64,000 nucleotides of DNA from Bacteroides mediterraneensis (GCF_016900355.1 NZ_JACJKA010000009.1:1-64000); one strand, 5' to 3'; positions 53,034 through 62,389 are shown, counted from the first letter of the stretch. Made by a program: numbers and translations. Notes: generated by a model from the sequence alone, not told the origin.

Positions 53034-53840
53034 CTATTTTTCCATTCGCATAATTCCCGACAGAATACGTCCGGAGTGAATTCCCAACCTGCGTGCCGAG
53101 AAAAAGTCCGTAGCATGCTGATAGGTACAGATACCTGCCAATTCCACATTGGACGCCTTTACTCCTTTAGAAAGCAACTGAATACGGTTGGCCTCCCATA
53201 AATCGATGTGCCACTTCGCATACCGTCGGGCTATCTTAGCCATATCAAATCCGGCAGTTTTAAAGGCTTCGTACACTTCCTCGCCCACCTCGAATGCCTC
53301 GAGCGAAATACCGGGACCAATGCAAGCCCGCACATCTTCTCCCTTCGTGCCGTAAAGTTCACTCATCCGGTCAAGGGTTTTCTCCACAATCCGGGCTACC
53401 GTACCCCTCCATCCGGCATGAATGGCGGCCATTGCCTTGTGCTTCGTATCGTAACAAAGCACCGGAATGCAGTCGGCTGTAGAGATACACAGGCAGACTC
53501 CCGGGCAATCACTCACCAAGGCATCCACCCCTTCCAGGAGTTCTTTTTGCTTTTCTGAAGCAAGTCCGACAAACGTCTCATCTATCTCTCTCACCTCCGT
53601 ACCATGCGTCTGATGAGGGATTACCAGCATTTCCGGTCGGACCGGCATCAGTGAGCACAACAGCTTCCGGTTCTGTTCTACTTTTTCAGGATCATCCCCA
53701 CAATAATGGTTACAGTTGAACGAGGCATAATTTCCTTCACTGTACCCCCCATGACGGGTAGTAGAAAAACAAAAGATGTCGGCGCACGAATTCGTCAGCC
53801 CGTACACCCACATCCTTTTATCCTCTGTCAGGTTATTCAT
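53034..53840 (-). CDS. pgeF: Purine nucleoside phosphorylase / polyphenol oxidase family protein
   Basis: From the ATG at 53840 the product is 268 residues. That ATG overlaps the obgE stop (TAATG) and is preferred to an earlier one at 53864. The zinc ligands of the DUF152/YfiH fold are present: His79 (HQTHG), Cys124 (TADC) and His141 (HAGWRG). In E. coli PgeF corrects peptidoglycan precursors by removing L-Ser misincorporated in place of L-Ala; homologues also phosphorylyse adenosine. The operon also holds adk and hpt (purine metabolism) and a cell-wall peptidase. Confidence 0.9.
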   Translation of the reverse strand: MNNLTEDKRMWVYGLTNSCADIFCFSTTRHGGYSEGNYASFNCNHYCGDDPEKVEQNRKLLCSLMPVRPEMLVIPHQTHGTEVREIDETFVGLASEKQKELLEGVDALVSDCPGVCLCISTADCIPVLCYDTKHKAMAAIHAGWRGTVARIVEKTLDRMSELYGTKGEDVRACIGPGISLEAFEVGEEVYEAFKTAGFDMAKIARRYAKWHIDLWEANRIQLLSKGVKASNVELAGICTYQHATDFFSARRLGIHSGRILSGIMRMEK

Positions 53841-55024
53841 TACTTCTGTGTTTCGTCGTCCCAATCTTCTTCTTCGTACTCGTAATCAAAGTCATCTTCG
53901 TCTGTATCCTCCTCGTATTCATACTCGAAGTCCTCGTCCTCACCCATATCTTCCAGCTCTTTCTGGAGTTTCTTCAGGTCTTTCGGACGATGTACGATGG
54001 CTTCCCGACGTACGGCTTCCAACTGGTTACTGTCTTTATTCAATTCGGTCCACAACAGGTCTTTCAACTGTTGGATACCCATCCCGGACACGGAAGAAAT
54101 AAAGACATGAGGTATATCTTCAGGCAATGTAGGCTCCAGCATCTGCATCAACTCCTCGTCCAGCATATCACACTTCGTGATAGCCAGTACCCGCTGCTTG
54201 TCCAGCATCTCCGGATTGAAGGTAGCCAGCTCATGGAGCAGAATCTCATACTCCTTCCGGATGTCGTCCGTATCGCCCGGCACCATGAACAGCAGCAACG
54301 AGTTACGTTCGATATGACGCAAGAAACGCAATCCCAGTCCCTTTCCTTCACTGGCTCCTTCAATGATACCCGGGATGTCCGCCATCACGAACGACTTGCC
54401 ATCGCGATAGGACACGATGCCCAGATTCGGCTCCAGCGTGGTAAAAGGATAGTTGGCTATCTTCGGGCGTGCCGCAGAAACGGCCGCCAGCAAAGTCGAT
54501 TTTCCCGCATTCGGGAAACCTACCAGACCCACATCTGCCAATAATTTCAATTCCAAAATCACCGTCATCTCCTGCATGGGTTCCCCCGGTTGTGCAAAAC
54601 GAGGTGCCTGACGGGTCGCTGTACGGAAATGCCAGTTTCCCAGTCCGCCACGTCCGCCTTTCAGCAAGATGACTTCTTGTCCGTGCTCCGTTACGTCGCA
54701 CACATATTCGCCGGTTTCGGCATTATAAACTACGGTTCCGCATGGAACCTCGATGACCTTGTCTGCCCCGTCTTTTCCGAAGCTCTTGTTCTTCGAACCG
54801 TTTCCACCATGTTCCGCAAACACGTGACGGTCATACTTCAGGTGCAGCAACGTCCAATAATTGCGGTTTCCCCGCAAAATCACATGACCTCCTCTACCAC
54901 CGTCGCCACCGTCTGGACCTCCGTTGGGCATATACTTCTCACGGCGCATGTGCACCGAACCGCGGCCTCCTTTTCCGGAGCGGCAATAGATTTTTACGTA
55001 ATCAACAAAATTCGATTCAGCCAT
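53840..55024 (-). CDS. obgE: GTPase ObgE/CgtA
   Basis: This 394-residue essential GTPase aids large-subunit ribosome assembly. The glycine-rich Obg domain (about 1-158, [19 protein letters not shown]) is followed by the G domain with G1 GFPNAGKST (169-177), G3 DIPGIIEGA and G4 TKCD. The C-terminal end is very acidic (stretches of Glu, Asp and Tyr from about 360), usual in Bacteroidetes. It lies between adk and pgeF in one operon. Confidence 0.96.
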   Translation of the reverse strand: MAESNFVDYVKIYCRSGKGGRGSVHMRREKYMPNGGPDGGDGGRGGHVILRGNRNYWTLLHLKYDRHVFAEHGGNGSKNKSFGKDGADKVIEVPCGTVVYNAETGEYVCDVTEHGQEVILLKGGRGGLGNWHFRTATRQAPRFAQPGEPMQEMTVILELKLLADVGLVGFPNAGKSTLLAAVSAARPKIANYPFTTLEPNLGIVSYRDGKSFVMADIPGIIEGASEGKGLGLRFLRHIERNSLLLFMVPGDTDDIRKEYEILLHELATFNPEMLDKQRVLAITKCDMLDEELMQMLEPTLPEDIPHVFISSVSGMGIQQLKDLLWTELNKDSNQLEAVRREAIVHRPKDLKKLQKELEDMGEDEDFEYEYEEDTDEDDFDYEYEEEDWDDETQK

Positions 55025-55079
55025 AATTTAAAGTTTAAGAACTGGCAGACTGTCACCAGCCCGCCAGTTTATCCATTAT

Positions 55080-55649
55080 TTAAAGTTTATCGATAGCTGC
55101 GCAAATGTCAGCGAAGATACCTTCCATGGTACCCAGACCCTGGATGTGGCAATATTTACCGTCGTTCTTGTACCAGTCAATCAACGGAGCAGTCTGAGAA
55201 TGATATACAACCAGACGTTTCTTGATGGTTTCTTCATTATCGTCGGCACGACCTGATTCCTGTCCACGTTTGATCAGACGAGTCATCAGTTCATCTTCCG
55301 GTACTTCCAGGTCGAGCATGATAGACACTTCCTGACCACGTTCCTTCAACATCTTTTTCAAAGCCTCAGCCTGAGCGATGGTACGAGGAAATCCGTCGAA
55401 GATTACACCTTTGCTGTCTTTGAAGCTGTCGAACACGCTAGCCAGAATGTCAATCATCAATGCATCAGGAATCAGCTGACCATTGTCGATATAACCTTTG
55501 GCTGTTTTGCCCAGTTCTGTACCGTTTTTGATTTCTGCACGCAATACATCTCCCGTAGAAATATGGTTCAAACCATATTTTTCCACAATACGAGCACTCT
55601 GAGTTCCTTTACCTGAACCCGGAGCACCAAAAATTACAATATTCAACAT
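55080..55649 (-). CDS. adk: Adenylate kinase
   Basis: This 189-residue enzyme converts AMP plus ATP to 2 ADP. The P-loop GAPGSGKGT is at 8-16, the AMP-binding segment is IFDGFPRTIAQAEAL, and the short LID with RADDNEETIKKRL confirms the short form without a zinc finger. Length is the usual 189 for Bacteroides. It lies 28 bp after hpt and 55 bp before obgE. Confidence 0.96.
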   Translation of the reverse strand: MLNIVIFGAPGSGKGTQSARIVEKYGLNHISTGDVLRAEIKNGTELGKTAKGYIDNGQLIPDALMIDILASVFDSFKDSKGVIFDGFPRTIAQAEALKKMLKERGQEVSIMLDLEVPEDELMTRLIKRGQESGRADDNEETIKKRLVVYHSQTAPLIDWYKNDGKYCHIQGLGTMEGIFADICAAIDKL

Positions 55650-55677
55650 GTTGTTTTAGATATGATTTATAAAAAAA

Positions 55678-56214
55678 TTATTCAATCACCGTATAAATGT
55701 CGCGATAGTTCCGGCCCAGCCCGTCATAGTCCAGTCCGTATCCCACAATAAAGTCGTTCGGGATGCGCATGGCCACGTAATGGATATCCAAATCCACCTT
55801 CAGTTTATCCGGTTTTACCAGCAGGGTGGCAATGCGGATTTCCTTCGGATGACGTGCCTTCAAGGTTTCCAGCAGACGCTGCATGGTCAGTCCCGTATCC
55901 ACAATATCTTCCACAATCACGACCGTACGCCCGGTAATGTCTTCATTCAACCCTACCAGTTCCTTTACCTTGCCCGTAGAAGCCGTTCCTTCGTACGAAG
56001 CCAGTTTCACGAATGAAATCTCACACGGAATCGTCAGATGTTTCATCAAATCGGCCGTGAACATGAACGAGCCGTTCAACACACTCAAAAACAGCGGTTT
56101 CTCACCCTCCAAATCACGGTTAATTTCATTAGCTACACGCGCTACTTCCTTCAAAATATTCGCTTCCGGGATAAACGTCTTAAAACGTTTGTCTTTTATC
56201 TGAATCGTTTCCAT
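55678..56214 (-). CDS. hpt: Hypoxanthine phosphoribosyltransferase
   Basis: This 178-residue enzyme salvages hypoxanthine or guanine with PRPP. The PRPP-binding motif VVIVEDIVDTGLT is at 98-110, and the later segment DFIVGYGLDYDGLGRN is the purine-binding region of HPRTs. It is the first gene of the operon hpt-adk-obgE-pgeF-B3/B4-M23-small protein. A -7 box TAAATTTG (56249-56242) precedes it by about 30 bp, with a poor -33. Confidence 0.95.
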   Translation of the reverse strand: METIQIKDKRFKTFIPEANILKEVARVANEINRDLEGEKPLFLSVLNGSFMFTADLMKHLTIPCEISFVKLASYEGTASTGKVKELVGLNEDITGRTVVIVEDIVDTGLTMQRLLETLKARHPKEIRIATLLVKPDKLKVDLDIHYVAMRIPNDFIVGYGLDYDGLGRNYRDIYTVIE

Positions 56215-56371
56215 GTTATGATGTAGTTTTTAGAAATTGCGCAAATTTACGGATTTTCCCTAAAACCGCCACACATCCCTTTGAGTATTTAAAGATATTT
56301 TCAATAGAACATATACACCATTCAGGGCTTTTTTCGTACTTTTACCGACAAAATAGCTTTTTATATATACA

Positions 56372-57889
56372 ATGAAGATTTTAAGTTGTACACAACAAAA
56401 AGAAGCCGATGCATATACCATCGCCCACGAATCCATATTGTCTATTAACCTCATGGAAAAAGCAGCCGGTCTGCTGGCACAAGCCATCAGCGACCGCTGG
56501 GATAAGTCACACCGCATCATCGTCTTTGCCGGTCCAGGCAACAACGGAGGCGATGCGCTGGCTGTAGCTCGCATCCTTTTCCTGAAACATTATCCGGTAG
56601 AAGTCTACCTGTTCAACGTAAAAGGCACTCTTTCCGAAGAATGCCTCACCAACGTACAGCGGTTGAAAGAAAGCGGATTTGCCAATTATACAGAAGTCAG
56701 CAGCCAATTTGACCCTCCACAATTAGGCACCCACGACGTCGTAGTAGACGGACTGTTCGGGTCCGGCCTCAACAAGCCGCTGAGTGGAGGCTTTGCTGCT
56801 GTAGTACAATACATCAACGCTTCCCCCTCCCAGGTGGTATCCATTGATATCCCCTCCGGACTGATGGGTGAAGACAATACGCACAACATCCGTCAGAATA
56901 TCATCAAGGCCGACCTGACCCTGAGCATCCAGCTGCCGAAACTTTCTTTCCTGTTTGCGGAGAATGCCGACATTGTAGGCGAATGGCAACTGCTCGACAT
57001 CGGCATCAGCCGTGAATTCATAGAGAAGGCCAAGACTCCGTACTTCATCACCGAAGCAAAGGAAATGCATGACCTGATCAAACCCCGAAAGAAGTTCGCC
57101 CACAAAGGCATGTTCGGTCACGGACTGCTGGTAGCCGGTTCCTACGGTATGGGAGGAGCCGCCTTGCTGGCCTCAAAGGCCTGCCTTCGCTCGGGCATCG
57201 GCCTGCTCACCGTACATACGCCTATATGCAATCATGACCTGGTTCAAGCCTATGTGCCCGAAGCCATTGTACAAGACGACGTTCACGACCGTTACTTTGC
57301 CGAAGCGGCCGACCTCGACAATTTCCAAGCCGTAGCCATCGGTCCGGGACTGGGACAGGATGAAGTAACCGTGCAGGCCCTTTTCGACCAGATCAGCAAC
57401 TGCTACATTCCTTTGGTACTCGATGCGGATGCCTTGAATATTTTCAGCAACTACCGCAATTACCTGACCCGTATTCCCCGCCACAGCATCCTTACTCCCC
57501 ACGTCAAGGAACTGGAGCGTATCATCGGCCGTTGCAGCAACGGTTTTGAAAGACTGTCCAAAGCAAAGGAACTGGCTGCCTACCTGCAATGCTACATCGT
57601 ATTGAAAGGAGCCTGGACCGCTGTCATCACGCCCGACGGAGAGACTTACTTCAATCCGACAGGCAATCCGGGCATGGCCACTGCCGGCAGCGGAGACGTG
57701 CTGACAGGCATCATCCTGTCTCTTCTTTCACAAGGATACACGCAAGAGGAGGCTTGCCGCTTAGGAGTCTACGTACACGGCTTGGCCGGTGACATCGCCT
57801 GCCAGCAAAAAGGAGTGATCAGCATGACTTCCGGCGACATCATTGAAGCCTTGCCCGAAGCCTGGAAACAATTAACGGAAACCAAATGA
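56372..57889 (+). CDS. nnr: Bifunctional NAD(P)HX epimerase / ADP-dependent dehydratase
   Basis: This 505-residue fused enzyme repairs hydrated NAD(P)H. The N-terminal YjeF_N domain (about 1-215) contains GPGNNGGDALAVARIL and VVDGLFGSGLNKPLSG. The C-terminal ribokinase-like dehydratase domain (about 220-505) has GSYGMGGAALLASKACLRSG and the phosphate-binding loop NPGMATAGSGDVLTGI. Both halves seem intact. It overlaps the DUF4831 gene by 4 bp (ATGA). Confidence 0.95.
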   Translation: MKILSCTQQKEADAYTIAHESILSINLMEKAAGLLAQAISDRWDKSHRIIVFAGPGNNGGDALAVARILFLKHYPVEVYLFNVKGTLSEECLTNVQRLKESGFANYTEVSSQFDPPQLGTHDVVVDGLFGSGLNKPLSGGFAAVVQYINASPSQVVSIDIPSGLMGEDNTHNIRQNIIKADLTLSIQLPKLSFLFAENADIVGEWQLLDIGISREFIEKAKTPYFITEAKEMHDLIKPRKKFAHKGMFGHGLLVAGSYGMGGAALLASKACLRSGIGLLTVHTPICNHDLVQAYVPEAIVQDDVHDRYFAEAADLDNFQAVAIGPGLGQDEVTVQALFDQISNCYIPLVLDADALNIFSNYRNYLTRIPRHSILTPHVKELERIIGRCSNGFERLSKAKELAAYLQCYIVLKGAWTAVITPDGETYFNPTGNPGMATAGSGDVLTGIILSLLSQGYTQEEACRLGVYVHGLAGDIACQQKGVISMTSGDIIEALPEAWKQLTETK

Positions 57890-58932
57890 CAAACCATATG
57901 AAAAGAGGAATCATCGCATTGGGATTGCTGGCCTCTCTGAGCGCCTATTCCCAGGAAAGCTACGTGCCACAGGAAGGTGAAGGCATTGTCTACTTCCTGC
58001 CGAAGACCAAAGTAGCCATCGACATCGTCGCCACCAAGGTGGATTATCAACCGGGTGACTTTTACCTCTATGCCAGCCGGTATCTGCGGCTGAATGATAT
58101 CAGTACGAAACCTGAAACCCACTGGGAAATCAAAGACATCCACGTACGACTGGCAGGAGTACCCGACTCCACCAAGGCTTACATCATGAAGCTGAAAGAC
58201 AAAAGCGTGGCTTCTAACATACAGCTGACAGACAACGGAATCGTGAAAGCCATCAACACGACCTCCACGGAGCAAGAATCGCTTCCCGACTACAAACTGG
58301 AAACGCCCCAGCCCCACGAAAATGCCAGCAAATATATGACCGAAGACATTCTCATGGCGGGTTCCAGTGCCAAAATGGCCGAACTGACCGCTCGGGAAAT
58401 CTATAACATCCGCGACAGCAAGAATCTTATCCTGCGCGGACAAGCGGACACCATGCCTAAAGACGGGGCTTCCCTGCAATTGGTCATCGACCAGCTTAAC
58501 AAGCAAGAGAAAGCACTGATGCAAGCCTTTACCGGCATTACCGACCGTACAGACAAGGTTTTCACCATTCTGGTAGAACCAGGAGATAACGTGAAGGAAC
58601 AAATCGCCGCACGCTTCTCCACCCAATTGGGAGTGCTCCCCACCAATAACCTCGCCGGAGACCCGATTTACGTGTCCGTACGCAACACCTCAAACCTGCC
58701 CGTATCGGAAGACGGCAAGAAGAAGAAAAAAGACGGTATCATCTACAACGTACCGGGCAAAGGAAAAGTCACCGTCACCTATCAGGGCAAGAAGCTTTTC
58801 GATGACGAGATGTCGTTTACCCAATTCGGCTATACCGAAGTGCTGGTAGACGGCCTGTTTGACAAGAAAGTCAATACCCGTGTCATTTTCAACCCCACTA
58901 CGGGTGGAATCGTAAAAATTGACAAGGACTGA
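57886..58932 (+). CDS. DUF4831 family secreted protein
   Basis: This 348-residue protein has a signal peptide. The start could be 57886 (overlapping the stop of the previous gene) or 57898, where MKRGIIALGLLASLSAYSQ makes a cleaner signal. DUF4831 is a Bacteroidetes-specific family of unknown function; the mature part starts with EGIVYFLPKTKVAIDIVATK, a family hallmark. It is translationally coupled to the NAD(P)HX repair enzyme, which suggests co-expression rather than shared function. A terminator follows. Confidence 0.9.
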   Translation: MTNHMKRGIIALGLLASLSAYSQESYVPQEGEGIVYFLPKTKVAIDIVATKVDYQPGDFYLYASRYLRLNDISTKPETHWEIKDIHVRLAGVPDSTKAYIMKLKDKSVASNIQLTDNGIVKAINTTSTEQESLPDYKLETPQPHENASKYMTEDILMAGSSAKMAELTAREIYNIRDSKNLILRGQADTMPKDGASLQLVIDQLNKQEKALMQAFTGITDRTDKVFTILVEPGDNVKEQIAARFSTQLGVLPTNNLAGDPIYVSVRNTSNLPVSEDGKKKKKDGIIYNVPGKGKVTVTYQGKKLFDDEMSFTQFGYTEVLVDGLFDKKVNTRVIFNPTTGGIVKIDKD

Positions 58933-58958
58933 TTCTATCAGAATTTATAAAGATTAGG

Positions 58959-59001
58959 AATCCCGTTCTCTGTGTGCAATACCGGAGAACGGGATTTTTT
59001 T
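58959..59001 (+). terminator. Terminator after DUF4831
   Basis: AATCCCGTTCTC (58959-58970) pairs perfectly with GAGAACGGGATT (58985-58996), followed by a seven-T run. Sequence from 59002 to 59160 has no other feature seen. Confidence 0.92.
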
Positions 59002-59160
59002 GTGGCCCAATCCTCTTATAACCGTAAAGTAGCATACCAAGCTGTGGACAAGACGAAGTCTTTACACGAATACCCGCATTTCCCACATAAAGAGGATTTG
59101 TTCCGGCGTTCCCTCGCAAACCTTTCTTACTCAGGGCATTTTCCTTCAAACACCAAAAAG

Positions 59161-59256
59161 AATTCTCTGTACCACACTGTGGAATACAAAAACCACAGTG
59201 TGGGATATATATTTCACACTGTGGGACACAAATCCCGCACTGTGAAACAGAGAATA
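59161..59256. repeat. Array B, copy 2: 96-bp element with four 21-bp-phased palindromes
   Basis: This copy has 7 differences over 96 bp from 15159-15254. The terminal repeats AATTCTCTGT (59161-59170) and ACAGAGAAT (59247-59255) are kept. Palindrome centres are at 59177 (C), 59198 (G), 59219 (C) and 59240 (C), exactly 21 bp apart. Two of the seven differences are G-to-C changes exactly at the centre bases of units 3 and 4. It lies between the DUF4831 terminator and the psd promoter, in a non-coding stretch; 59257-59435 holds nothing else recognised. Confidence 0.85.
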
Positions 59257-59435
59257 TGAAAGAAGATTCAGAAGAAGATGCAAGGGAAAAACAAATTTAA
59301 GGAACCGTATGGAGAGAATATTTGATGTGGGACTTTCCTCATTTTCACAAAGTAGCAAAAAGCTACAAAAATTGCCAGTTTTTCCACCTTACATAGAGGA
59401 AATCTTCGTTCTAAGCCGTTTTTCTGTTGCCATTA

Positions 59436-59467
59436 TTTGCAGAGTTCTTAAAATAGCCCTATCTTCG
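59436..59467 (+). promoter_or_regulatory. Putative promoter of psd-pssA
   Basis: TTTG (59436-59439), a 20-bp spacer and TATCTTCG (59460-59467) fit the consensus with one mismatch. A second -7 box TAACTTTG (59483-59490) lies closer but has no -33 partner. Its use would place the start site at or after the ATG at 59493, which is one reason to prefer the start at 59502. Confidence 0.6.
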
Positions 59468-59501
59468 CACGATAAATACATGTAACTTTGTTATGACCCG
59501 A

Positions 59502-60188
59502 ATGAACAAGATAAAGAAACTAAAAAAAATCCGACTTCATCACGAAGGTACCCACATACTGATTACCGGTGCAATCCTGTTACTCCTTATAAATATTGCC
59601 TTATACTGGGGAATAGAATGCAAAATCCCATTCTATCTGGTAGCACTTGTAAGCATCATCGTCTACGGACTGATGGTCAACTTTTTCCGCTGCCCGATAC
59701 GCTTGTTTAAAGGGGATACAGAAAAAACAGTCGTGGCACCGGCCGACGGACATGTGGTAGTCATTGAAGAAGTGGACGAACATGAATATTTCCATGACCG
59801 TCGACTGATGATTTCTATCTTTATGGGGATTACAAACGTACATGCCAACTGGTATCCGGTAGACGGGGTGGTGAAACATGTAGACCACCATAACGGACGC
59901 TTCATGAAAGCCTGGTTGCCGAAAGCCAGCACAGAAAACGAGCGTTCTATGGTTGTCATTGACACACCGGAAGGCCATACGGTGATGGCCCGTCAGATTG
60001 CAGGAGCCGTAGCCCGACGCATTGTCACTTATGCAGTGCCGGGAGAAGACTGTTACATTGACGAACACATGGGATTCATCAAGTTCGGGTCGCGGGTGGA
60101 TGTGTATCTGCCACTGGGCACAGAGGTATGTGTCACGATGGGACAGAAAACAACCGGCAACGAAACAGTGATTGCCCGTCTGCCTTAA
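59502..60188 (+). CDS. psd: Phosphatidylserine decarboxylase proenzyme (short form)
   Basis: From ATG 59502 the product is 228 residues, the standard length in Bacteroides; an ATG at 59493 would add three residues. One or two membrane segments (about 20-60) precede the catalytic part, with [13 protein letters not shown] and the self-cleavage site Gly-Ser in [14 protein letters not shown] (Ser197 becomes the pyruvoyl group). It makes phosphatidylethanolamine from the product of PssA, encoded 43 bp downstream. The two genes give the complete PE branch. Confidence 0.94.
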   Translation: MNKIKKLKKIRLHHEGTHILITGAILLLLINIALYWGIECKIPFYLVALVSIIVYGLMVNFFRCPIRLFKGDTEKTVVAPADGHVVVIEEVDEHEYFHDRRLMISIFMGITNVHANWYPVDGVVKHVDHHNGRFMKAWLPKASTENERSMVVIDTPEGHTVMARQIAGAVARRIVTYAVPGEDCYIDEHMGFIKFGSRVDVYLPLGTEVCVTMGQKTTGNETVIARLP

Positions 60189-60231
60189 CCCTGAAAAACG
60201 ACATCTTTATACCTTATTTATATATAATATC

Positions 60232-60936
60232 ATGGCTCACGCGATTATCCGGAATATTCCCAATACGATTACCAGCTGTAATCTGTTCTGTGGGTGTATA
60301 GCCTGCTACATGGCTTTCCATAGCAAATATGAATGGGCACTGCTTTTCATCGTGCTGGGAGCGGTGTTCGATTTCTTCGACGGAATGACAGCCCGTCTGC
60401 TGCATGTGTCGTCCCCCATTGGGAAAGAACTGGACTCGCTGGCCGACGATGTGACTTTTGGACTGGCCCCGGCAGCCATTGCCTTCTCCCTGTTCAAGGA
60501 AGTACATTATCCGGATTTTCTCCTTCCCTTATCGGACATCATGCCCTATACGGCTTTTCTGATTTCCGTCTTCTCTGCCCTGCGACTGGCCAAGTTCAAC
60601 CTGGACGAACGCCAGACCAGCTCATTCATCGGCATGCCGACTCCGGCCAATGCCTTGTTCTGGGGCTCACTCACTGTAGGAGCACACGACTTTCTGGTTT
60701 CTGACAGCTTCAATGCCCTATACCTGTTTATTCTGGTCCTTGTCATGTCATTGCTGCTGGTAGCCGAACTGCCCATGTTCTCCCTGAAATTTAAGGATTT
60801 GTCATGGGGGCACAACAAGATAAGCTATATCTTCCTGATTGTCAGTATCCCGCTGCTGATTATCTTCCAGTTGAGCGGATTTGCGGCAGTCATCGTATGG
60901 TATATTATTTTGTCCTTACTGACATATAAGAAATAA
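60232..60936 (+). CDS. pssA: CDP-diacylglycerol--serine O-phosphatidyltransferase
   Basis: From ATG 60232 (MAHAIIRNIPNTI) the product is 234 residues; an upstream ATG at 60172 would overlap psd. The CDP-alcohol phosphotransferase signature DG-x2-AR-x8-G-x3-D-x3-D is exact: Asp50, Gly51, Ala54, Arg55, Gly64, Asp68, Asp72. About six to seven membrane helices follow. It makes phosphatidylserine, the substrate of Psd encoded just upstream. Confidence 0.94.
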   Translation: MAHAIIRNIPNTITSCNLFCGCIACYMAFHSKYEWALLFIVLGAVFDFFDGMTARLLHVSSPIGKELDSLADDVTFGLAPAAIAFSLFKEVHYPDFLLPLSDIMPYTAFLISVFSALRLAKFNLDERQTSSFIGMPTPANALFWGSLTVGAHDFLVSDSFNALYLFILVLVMSLLLVAELPMFSLKFKDLSWGHNKISYIFLIVSIPLLIIFQLSGFAAVIVWYIILSLLTYKK

Positions 60937-60991
60937 GAGGGGAAACGGTGTGGCACATTTTTTGTTCATTTCAAACTAAAAACAAAAGACA

Positions 60992-61270
60992 ATGTTCCAT
61001 ATTTTAGGTATTTTATTTCTCATTATTCTGGTCATCCTGCTCATTGGACTGGCTATTCTCTCGAAGGTCGTCGGCATGATATTCGGATTCAAACGCCGTA
61101 TGCAACGCAACGGCTCTGCCCAACGGACCACTTATTCCTCCGGTTCCAGTCAGCCACAGGAAGATAGCTTCGACTCTTCCTCCAACGAAGGAAACACCTC
61201 CGTACGCCGACGGAAAAAGATTTTCGACAAAGAAGAAGGGGAATACGTGGATTTTGAAGAAATCAAATAA
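60992..61270 (+). CDS. DUF4834 family small membrane protein
   Basis: This 92-residue protein has one or two N-terminal hydrophobic helices (about 3-30) and a polar, Ser/Arg-rich tail ending in KIFDKEEGEYVDFEEIK. That conserved acidic end is the DUF4834 hallmark. The family is restricted to Bacteroidetes and its function is unknown. It follows pssA by 55 bp and probably shares its transcript. Confidence 0.85.
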   Translation: MFHILGILFLIILVILLIGLAILSKVVGMIFGFKRRMQRNGSAQRTTYSSGSSQPQEDSFDSSSNEGNTSVRRRKKIFDKEEGEYVDFEEIK

Positions 61271-61276
61271 CACTTT

Positions 61277-61711
61277 TCATCTTCTCTTTCGGAAGAAGTC
61301 TTTCATCAATCCGGCGCACTCGTCAGACAACAGCCCTTTTACGACCACCGTCTTAGGGTGCAAGGCTTGCGGCGCATACCGCTGATACCCTCTTTTCTCG
61401 TCTTCTGCCCCGAATACGAGACGCCCTACCTGCGCCCAGGCAATCGCCCCAGCGCACATCACACAGGGTTCCACCGTCACATACAGGGTACAGTCGTTCA
61501 AGTATTTCGCCCCCAATGCATTAGCCGCCGCCGTCACCGCCTGCATCTCCGCATGCGCCGTCACATCGTGCAACGTCTCGGTCAGGTTATGCGCACGCGC
61601 AATGATGCGGTCCCGGCAGACCACTACGGCCCCCACGGGTACCTCGCCTCGGTCTGCGGCCCGTGCAGCCTCAGCCAGCGCTTGTTTCATGTAAAAAGAA
61701 TCGTCTGCCAT
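61277..61711 (-). CDS. tadA: tRNA adenosine(34) deaminase
   Basis: This 144-residue enzyme converts A34 to inosine in tRNA-Arg. The deaminase zinc site is complete: His53 and Glu55 in TAHAEMQAV, Cys83 and Cys86 in EPCVMCAGA. Length and the C-terminal FFRKRR tail fit TadA. It ends 6 bp from the stop of the convergent DUF4834 gene and starts 2 bp after the small RHH-like gene. Confidence 0.94.
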   Translation of the reverse strand: MADDSFYMKQALAEAARAADRGEVPVGAVVVCRDRIIARAHNLTETLHDVTAHAEMQAVTAAANALGAKYLNDCTLYVTVEPCVMCAGAIAWAQVGRLVFGAEDEKRGYQRYAPQALHPKTVVVKGLLSDECAGLMKDFFRKRR

Positions 61712-61713
61712 GG

Positions 61714-61947
61714 TTATCTGCGCATATCATGTTCCTTGAAAAGCGTGGGATAATCGTCTTCCATGTTCTGATGGATAAAAGACAAAACCGTCTCGCGAAG
61801 CCAGCGTGCCTTGTTGGTTATCTGATACTTTTCCAGATAACGGTCCACAATCCGCACCTCTTCTTCGCTCATCAGGCAAACCATCCGCTGACGGCGGGGA
61901 GGATTGCTGACTGGTACTTTCTTCCTTTTTTTTCCGGTATTTACCAT
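61714..61947 (-). CDS. Small ribbon-helix-helix-like protein (77 aa)
   Basis: From ATG 61947 (MVNTGKKRKKVPVSNPP) the product is 77 residues: a basic N-terminal arm, then RRQRMVCLMSEEEVRIVDRYLEKYQITNKARWLRETVLSFI, which looks like the beta strand and two helices of a ribbon-helix-helix DNA-binding fold. An ATG at 61959 is also possible. It is upstream of tadA on the same strand with 2 bp between, and has a -7 box TAATTTTG nearby. No toxin gene is adjacent, so an antitoxin role is not supported; a regulator is more likely. Confidence 0.65.
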   Translation of the reverse strand: MVNTGKKRKKVPVSNPPRRQRMVCLMSEEEVRIVDRYLEKYQITNKARWLRETVLSFIHQNMEDDYPTLFKEHDMRR

Positions 61948-62020
61948 ATTGTACTGCAAAATTAGCGTATTCCGTTAAAATTGAAGCATAAAAATGCGTA
62001 TTTTTGCAAAAAAGCAGAAA

Positions 62021-62389
62021 ATGGCACTACATAATGACCTGGGAAAAGAAGGTGAAGACGCTGCGGTAGACTACCTGACCCAAAAAGGGTATGAAATCAG
62101 GCACCGAAATTGGCACTCCGGGCACCGCGATCTGGACATCGTGGCGCAAAAAGACAGTACCCTGGTCATCGTGGAAGTGAAAACCAGAAGGGACGACCGC
62201 TTCGGACAGCCGGAAGAAGCGGTGGACAACCGGAAAATACGGAACATTGTGGCTTCTACCGATGCGTATGTCCGGAAATTCGCCATTGACCTTCCAGTCC
62301 GCTTCGACCTCATTACCGTAGTGGGGATACAGCCTCCTTTCCGGATAGAACACATCGAGGATGCTTTCTTTCCGCCTGTGTGGAATTAA
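62021..62389 (+). CDS. yraN: YraN family protein (UPF0102)
   Basis: From ATG 62021 (MALHNDLGKEGEDAAV) the product is 122 residues; an in-frame ATG at 61994 would add nine residues across a -7-like TATTTTTG at 62000-62007. The restriction-endonuclease-like fold residues are intact: GHRDLDIVAQ, then VIVEVKTRRDDRFG and later AVDNRKIRNI. The family is nuclease-like (Holliday-junction resolvase related) but lacks a proven function. It precedes birA by 17 bp. Confidence 0.92.
   Translation: MALHNDLGKEGEDAAVDYLTQKGYEIRHRNWHSGHRDLDIVAQKDSTLVIVEVKTRRDDRFGQPEEAVDNRKIRNIVASTDAYVRKFAIDLPVRFDLITVVGIQPPFRIEHIEDAFFPPVWN

Noticed and set aside
61714-61947. Type II antitoxin
   Set aside because: The adjacent gene is tadA, an essential tRNA deaminase, and no toxin-like ORF is found nearby.
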